From: JAVBQJ01 sp031549115
GTDB taxonomy: Bacteria > Verrucomicrobiota > Lentisphaeria > Victivallales > Victivallaceae
DNA length: 10,838 nucleotides
Reading direction: 5' to 3'
Assembly (NCBI GenBank): GCA_031549115.1
Contig: JAVBQJ010000083.1
Coordinates: 1-10,838, forward strand
Part shown: piece by piece, positions 6,398 through 10,838 of the stretch
Layout of the letters: every line of letters starts with the position of its first letter
Position numbering within the stretch: the first letter of the stretch is position 1
Notes under the pieces: model-generated
What the model was told of the DNA's origin: nothing
What the model saw: only the letters and a program-made list of their open reading frames with translations
Databases searched by the model: none
Translations under genes and position numbers: made by a program

Positions 6398-9300
6398 TTA
6401 GTGCCGGGCGAATGTTTTTGCAAACATTCTTTTCGTATTCTCACGAATTCGCTGACACAGTGCATAAAGCGCCGGGGTAAAGAAAATTCCGACGAAAGTC
6501 GCCATCAGCATTCCGGCGAAGGTCGTGATGCCGATGGCGCGGCGGCTTTCCGCCCCGGCTCCGGAGGCGATCACCAGCGGCAGAACGCCGAGCAGGAAGC
6601 TCCACGCCGTCATCAGCACGGCGCGGTAGCGTAAGTTCGCGCCGTTCATCGCCGCCTCGAATACCGAAACCCCGCGCTCACGCTCCGCCTTGGAGAATTC
6701 GACCATCAGGATCGCATTCTTCGCCGCCAGCCCGATCAGCATCACCATCCCCAACTGGGCGTAAATCCCGAAGGAATCCCCGGTCAGGAACAATCCGAGC
6801 CAGGCGCCGAACAGGGCGAATGCCACTGAAAGCATGACCGGTACCGGGATGCTCCAGCTCTCATATTGCGCCACCAGAAAGAGATAGGCGAACAGCGTCG
6901 CCAACGCCATCAAATAGAGTATCTGCCCTTCGTTCTCCCGCTCCTGGAAACTGAGACCGGTCCATTCGATATGATATTGCGGCGGGAGTTCCGTTTTTTC
7001 GATCAGGCGCATCAGCTCGCCCGAACTGACGCCAGAAGCTCCTTGGACCGTTATTTCCGCGCTGGCCATTTTATTGAAGCGGGTGATCTGGGCCGGGCCG
7101 ACGATGTGCTTCAACGTTCCCAGCGAACGCAACGGCACCATTTCGCCGTCGCCGTTGGGATACTGGATTTCCAGAATCTCGTTCATGGAGGAGCGGAATT
7201 CGCTGTCCGACTGAATCTTCACGTAATAGGATTTTCCGTACAGATTGAAGTCATTGACGTAATAAGAGGCCAATTTGCCCTGAAGCGTCGAATAGACGGC
7301 GTCGGTCTTGACGCCCAGCGACTCCGCCTTCAGCCGGTCGAGGTCGAAATACAACTGCGGCGTGTCCGCGTTGAACGAGGTCATGGCATACATGACCCCC
7401 GGATCCGCCTCCAGGGCGGCGGTGAATTTGCGCGCCGTCGCGGCCAGATCGAAGGAATCGACGTCGCCGATGCCGCAGAGATTGAAGCTCACTCCGTCGG
7501 TACTGCCGATCTCGATGGCCGGCGGCGCAAAGGGAATGATGGTGGCGGAGGCGACCGCGTGACAGCGCTGATTGAGCTGTTCCATGATCGAATCCAAACT
7601 CAATTCGGGAGATTTTCGCTGATCCCAGTGGTCCAGCACGACGAAGGCCAGCCCGGTGTTCTCGCCGGAGCCGGAGAGAAGGCTGAAGCCACATACGGTC
7701 AGCACATTTTTGATTCCTTTGATCTCCTTGAGACTTTCCGTAAACTCCTCCAGGGCGGCTTTCGTCCGTTTCTGCGAAGCGCCGCGCGGCAGTTCGATGT
7801 TGCACATGACGAAGCCCTTATCTTCCTGCGGCAGAAATGACGCCGGGATTTTTCCGTAGAGGAGGTATATTCCCCCCAGAGTGATCGCCAGTAACAATGC
7901 GGTCAGGATCGCCCGCCGCGCCAGGATGCCGACGCCGCCGAGATAGATTTTCCGGCTGCCGTCCAGCACAAAATTGAATGGCTTGAAAACGCGCGCAGCC
8001 TTTCCGCCCGGTTTCCGCAGAATCAACGCGCACAACGCGGGACTGAGCGTCAGGGCCACCACTGCGGACAAACAAAGCGCAATGCACATGCTGACGGCGA
8101 ACTGGATGTAAATCTGTCCCACCATGCCCGCATAAAAGGCCAACGGCGCATAACAGGCGACCGTCACCATGGTGGTGGCGATGATCGCTCCGGTAATCTG
8201 TTTCATCGATTTTATCGCGGCGGTTTTGGCGTCGAGATTCTCCCGCTCCATCAGCGACAAACAGTTTTCCACGACGATGATCGCGTCGTCCACCAGCGAA
8301 CCGATCACCAGGATCAGTCCGAACATGGTCAACACGTTGATACTGAAACCGAGCATCCACAGGAAGGGCAGCGTACCGAGCAGCGATACCGGGATCGCCA
8401 CCGCAGGAATCAACGTGGCGCGCCAATCCTGCAGGAACAAATAGGTGATCAACACCACCAGCACCAGCGCCTCCAGGATGGTGGAGAAGATCTCCTTCAT
8501 TGAGATTTCAATGAATTCGGTGGGATCGAACGCGATGACGCTGGAAACGCCGGGCGCAAAACGCTTCTCCCATGCCGCCATTTCCGCTTTTACCCGTCCC
8601 ATGGTCGCGAGAGCGTTGGCGTCCGTGGAACGGTTGATTACCATGGCGATCGCGGGAACGCCGTTAAGCATATCGCCGCCGAGATAAGAGGTTGCGCCCA
8701 GCTCCACTCTGGCGATGTCTTTCAGTTGAATCACGCTGTTGTCGGCGTCGCGCCGGATAATGATGTCCCCGAACTCTTCCGCCGTGATCAGGCGTCCCTG
8801 GACGTTCAACTTGTAAGTGATGTGGTCATTGCTGTCCTCGGCGCCGATGTTTCCGGCGGCGGCCTGGATGTTTTGCCCGTTGATCGCCGCCGTGATATCA
8901 TCCACGGAAATTCCCAGGCCCGACATCCGCAGCGGATCGAGCCAGACCCGCATGGCGTACTTTCGGTCCGACCAGATTTCAACCTGCGCGATGCCGTCGA
9001 GCCGTGAAAGCGCATCTTTCACATTGCCGTCCAGGTAGTTGTTCAACTCCGGCAGACTCATACTGGTTTCGTCGGTCTGAAATGCGTAGACCGCAAGCAT
9101 ATCGGTGCTTTGCTTCATCACGGAAATACCGTCCCGGATCACTTCGGTCGGCAGACGCGGTTCGGCCCGCTTGATGGCATTCTGAAGATTGACCATCGCC
9201 ATATCGCTGTCGGTTCCGCTCTTGAAGGTGACGATACACTGATAACCGCCGTTGTTGTCGCAGCTGGAGGAAAAATAGAGCAGATCCTCCACCCCGTTGA

Positions 9301-9508
9301 TTTCATCCTCGAGCGGCGTGCCCACCGTATCGGCAACCACCTGGCCGCTCGCCCCGGCATAGGAGCACAGGACATAAAGCGTCGGCGGCGCGATTTCCGG
9401 ATATTCCGCCACCGGAAGCCGGTTGATGGAGATGACTCCCGCCAACACCATCAAGAGACTGATGACGATAGCGAAACGCGGACGTTCAATAAAAAATTTT
9501 GACAACAT
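6398..9508 (-). CDS. RND efflux pump, inner-membrane permease (HAE1/AcrB type)
   Basis: This proton-driven exporter has 1036 residues, close to AcrB's 1049, and begins MLSKFFIERPRFAIVISLLM as in that family. The proton-relay acids Asp407-Asp408 stand in GSLVDDAIIVVEN at exactly the E. coli AcrB numbers. The partner residues Lys930 (GLAAKNAILMVEF), Arg960 and Thr967 match AcrB Lys940, Arg971 and Thr978 after small gaps. The porter-domain string SGSGENTGLAFVVLDHW (612-628) is also typical. Twelve membrane helices and two large periplasmic loops are expected. The chain is intact, with no missing key residue. The ribosome site GAGGTGA contains the stop codon of the adaptor gene, leaving 4 nt between the stop and this ATG, so the two are translationally coupled. 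The pump should form a trimer with the adaptor and an outer-membrane channel encoded elsewhere. Substrates cannot be read from sequence: drugs, bile-like acids or plant phenolics are all possible. Confidence 0.96.
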   Translation of the reverse strand: MLSKFFIERPRFAIVISLLMVLAGVISINRLPVAEYPEIAPPTLYVLCSYAGASGQVVADTVGTPLEDEINGVEDLLYFSSSCDNNGGYQCIVTFKSGTDSDMAMVNLQNAIKRAEPRLPTEVIRDGISVMKQSTDMLAVYAFQTDETSMSLPELNNYLDGNVKDALSRLDGIAQVEIWSDRKYAMRVWLDPLRMSGLGISVDDITAAINGQNIQAAAGNIGAEDSNDHITYKLNVQGRLITAEEFGDIIIRRDADNSVIQLKDIARVELGATSYLGGDMLNGVPAIAMVINRSTDANALATMGRVKAEMAAWEKRFAPGVSSVIAFDPTEFIEISMKEIFSTILEALVLVVLITYLFLQDWRATLIPAVAIPVSLLGTLPFLWMLGFSINVLTMFGLILVIGSLVDDAIIVVENCLSLMERENLDAKTAAIKSMKQITGAIIATTMVTVACYAPLAFYAGMVGQIYIQFAVSMCIALCLSAVVALTLSPALCALILRKPGGKAARVFKPFNFVLDGSRKIYLGGVGILARRAILTALLLAITLGGIYLLYGKIPASFLPQEDKGFVMCNIELPRGASQKRTKAALEEFTESLKEIKGIKNVLTVCGFSLLSGSGENTGLAFVVLDHWDQRKSPELSLDSIMEQLNQRCHAVASATIIPFAPPAIEIGSTDGVSFNLCGIGDVDSFDLAATARKFTAALEADPGVMYAMTSFNADTPQLYFDLDRLKAESLGVKTDAVYSTLQGKLASYYVNDFNLYGKSYYVKIQSDSEFRSSMNEILEIQYPNGDGEMVPLRSLGTLKHIVGPAQITRFNKMASAEITVQGASGVSSGELMRLIEKTELPPQYHIEWTGLSFQERENEGQILYLMALATLFAYLFLVAQYESWSIPVPVMLSVAFALFGAWLGLFLTGDSFGIYAQLGMVMLIGLAAKNAILMVEFSKAERERGVSVFEAAMNGANLRYRAVLMTAWSFLLGVLPLVIASGAGAESRRAIGITTFAGMLMATFVGIFFTPALYALCQRIRENTKRMFAKTFARH

Positions 9509-9512
9509 CTGA

Positions 9513-10601
9513 TCACCTCGCCGGAGCCGGAGCGACGATGTCGCCGTGAGCGATCTTGTGTGTGCCGTCCGTCACGATCCGTTCGCCGGGTTTCAATCCG
9601 GAGCGGACGAACTGGATATCCGCCCGGGTGTTGCCGGGAACGATAACCCGCTTCTCCACCCGGTTTTCCGCATCGACGACATAGACGAAAGCGGAGTCCT
9701 TGTCATGCAAAACCGCCGACGGCAAAATCGCCGGCAGCTTTTGCGCTCTCCGGTCGGACAGCGTGACAGTGACGGTACTTCCGGCCACCAGCTTGCGTTC
9801 CGGATTATGGAAACGGGCGAAAACCTGGAGGGTGTCGGTATTTTTATTGGCTTCGTTGTTCACCAACTCCACCGATCCTTCTTCCGGATAGGTACTGTCA
9901 TCGGCCAAACGCAACCGGATGGACGCGTTTTTCTTGAATTGCTCCGGTGAACCGAACATCGAAAGAAAATCCCGGTTGCTGACGGAGAACCGAACCCGCA
10001 GTGGATCGGTCTGGATGATTCTCGCCAATACTCCAGAGTCATGCGAAACATAATTGCCGGCGCTGAAATTCGTCACTCCGATGGTGCCGGTGATCGGAGC
10101 GATGATGACGGTGTTCTTCAGATTGTCCTTTGCGGTAATCAGCGCCGCCTGCGCCGACAACAGATTGGCTTCGCATGCCCGTAAGACCCGCTGGTTGTTC
10201 TCCATAGAATCCTTGCTTGCCGCGTTTTTTTCATGCAGCAATTTCGCCCGTTCGTAAGCGCTTTGCGCATATTCGATTTCCGCCTCGCATCGCGCGATTT
10301 CCGCCTCGACCGTTTTTACCGCCGCTTCATATTGAACAGGATCTATCCGGTATAACATCTCGCCCTTTTCAACATTCGCGCCATCCAAAAAATTGACCTC
10401 CTGAATTTCCCCGACAACCCGCGCTACCAGATTGATTACCGCAGGCGAAACTACTGACCCGACATATCGCCGTTGTTGAAAATCCTCCGCCTCGAATACA
10501 ATACCGGTTTTTACCGTGGCGGGCGGCGCTGACTCTTCTTCCGCTTGAAGAGGAAATATTGCATTCCCTGCAATAATTATACATAAAAACATCTTTTTCA
10601 T
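9513..10601 (-). CDS. RND efflux periplasmic adaptor (membrane fusion protein, HlyD/AcrA type)
   Basis: This protein links the RND pump to an outer-membrane channel. It has 362 residues with a Sec signal peptide (residues 1 to about 20, ending FPLQA). There is no lipobox cysteine at the cleavage site, so it is probably not a lipoprotein, unlike AcrA. The order is typical: first lipoyl half (about 57-90, VGEIQEVNFLDGANVEKGE), an alpha-helical hairpin (91-160), second lipoyl half (VIIAPITGTIGVTNFSAGNY, 165-184), a beta-barrel (198-280), and a membrane-proximal domain (281-355, AILPSAVLHDKDSAFVYVV). I chose ATG 10601 because GGAAAGG (10610-10616) lies 8 nt upstream. The in-frame TTG at 10634 lies inside the operator and would place the signal peptide too far in. 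It is the first gene of the efflux operon. Confidence 0.94.
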   Translation of the reverse strand: MKKMFLCIIIAGNAIFPLQAEEESAPPATVKTGIVFEAEDFQQRRYVGSVVSPAVINLVARVVGEIQEVNFLDGANVEKGEMLYRIDPVQYEAAVKTVEAEIARCEAEIEYAQSAYERAKLLHEKNAASKDSMENNQRVLRACEANLLSAQAALITAKDNLKNTVIIAPITGTIGVTNFSAGNYVSHDSGVLARIIQTDPLRVRFSVSNRDFLSMFGSPEQFKKNASIRLRLADDSTYPEEGSVELVNNEANKNTDTLQVFARFHNPERKLVAGSTVTVTLSDRRAQKLPAILPSAVLHDKDSAFVYVVDAENRVEKRVIVPGNTRADIQFVRSGLKPGERIVTDGTHKIAHGDIVAPAPAR

Positions 10602-10633
10602 TCGTAAAACCTTTCCAGTTTGATAAAGATTCA

Positions 10634-10658
10634 ATATAATAAAGACTCTTTACTATAT
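10634..10658. promoter_or_regulatory. 25-bp palindromic operator over the efflux promoter, candidate MarR site
   Basis: The half-sites ATATAATAAAGA (10634-10645) and TCTTTACTATAT (10647-10658) pair at 11 of 12 positions around a central C at 10646. The element covers the -10 box and the predicted start site, the classic position for steric repression. Size and symmetry fit a MarR dimer site. The link to the MarR protein in this operon is inferred from position. Confidence 0.65.
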
Positions 10659-10679
10659 CCCGTCGTTTTGTTTTGTCAA
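10652..10679 (-). promoter_or_regulatory. Sigma70-type promoter of the adaptor-RND-marR operon
   Basis: On the minus strand TTGACA (10674-10679) and TATAGT (10652-10657) are 16 nt apart. The -35 is a perfect consensus and the -10 has one mismatch. Transcription should start near 10645, about 44 nt before the adaptor ATG. The -10 box lies inside the palindrome described next. Confidence 0.75.
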
Positions 10680-10680
10680 C

Positions 10681-10797
10681 CCCGAATTTTGCAAAATAAA
10701 TCACAGCCATCCCATAACTTTTCGAAAGCGGTGTTTGGGGCAATAGTTGAGCGTGACGGGAGCTAATTTCTCGACTACCGTCTTTGTAGATGTGCAT
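10681..10797 (-). pseudogene. Possible decayed IS66-type transposase fragment
   Basis: An open stretch just upstream of the efflux promoter encodes HAQLLPQTPLSKSYGMAV. This recalls the LPKSPLGKAIGYAL block near the C-terminus of IS66 transposases. The same frame has a stop codon a short way upstream (10814-10812), and no other IS66 motif follows, so any such gene is dead and only a fragment. The match covers about 15 residues and may be chance. The remaining sequence to 10838 shows nothing I recognise. Confidence 0.22.
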
Positions 10798-10838
10798 TTC
10801 TGAGGGGGAATGTCAGCCGAAGTCAAAACATGGCTGAT

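Noticed and set aside
6866..7840. A 324-codon plus-strand frame inside the RND gene
   Set aside because: It is antisense to an intact AcrB-type gene with all key residues, and its product has no family features.
10369..10797. A 142-codon minus-strand frame across the efflux promoter and the start of the adaptor gene
   Set aside because: It runs out of frame through the promoter, operator and adaptor signal peptide. Only its first 40 codons have any possible meaning, as a transposase remnant.
1..10838. CRISPR arrays, tRNA or rRNA genes, prophage genes
   Set aside because: I saw no regularly spaced repeats, no tRNA-like cloverleaf, no rRNA sequence and no phage structural or integrase genes.

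Overview
The window looks like chromosomal DNA of a Lentisphaerota bacterium close to Victivallis, or a near relative in the Planctomycetota-Verrucomicrobiota-Chlamydiota group. This is an inference from gene content: a short pseudopilin starting with a FTLIELLVVIAIIAIL-type segment, next to a GntR/LacI-type sugar regulator and large secreted glycosidase-like proteins, with GC-rich genes and AT-rich spacers. No rRNA or other marker gene is present to confirm it.

Left half (1-5540): a saccharide-use locus. A GntR-LacI hybrid regulator (45-1116 region, minus strand) is divergent from a three-gene plus-strand unit. That unit holds a type II secretion-like pseudopilin (1463-2089), a secreted jelly-roll/CBM-like protein (2108-2917), and an 861-residue secreted putative glycoside hydrolase (2905-5490) that overlaps the previous gene by 13 nt. 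The 346-nt divergent spacer carries a good sigma70 promoter for the pseudopilin unit. It also carries a 13-bp perfect inverted-repeat pair and a 10-bp palindrome, all candidate sites for the regulator. A GC-rich hairpin follows the hydrolase gene.

Middle (5491-5898): a convergent spacer with the hairpin, a second small palindrome and only one weak short open frame.

Right half (5899-10680): a minus-strand efflux operon read as periplasmic adaptor (HlyD/AcrA type), then an RND pump (AcrB/HAE1 type), then a MarR repressor. It starts from a consensus-like promoter (TTGACA, 16 nt, TATAGT). A 25-bp near-perfect palindrome covers the -10 box and transcription start, which suggests that the last gene represses the whole operon. 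No outer-membrane channel gene is present. Upstream of this promoter, at the right edge, is a short decayed coding stretch with a weak resemblance to the C-terminal part of IS66 transposases.

The most novel part is the left locus: a pseudopilin co-transcribed with a carbohydrate-binding-like protein and an unassigned hydrolase, next to a dedicated regulator. The efflux operon is a familiar type, but its operator can be read directly from the sequence.
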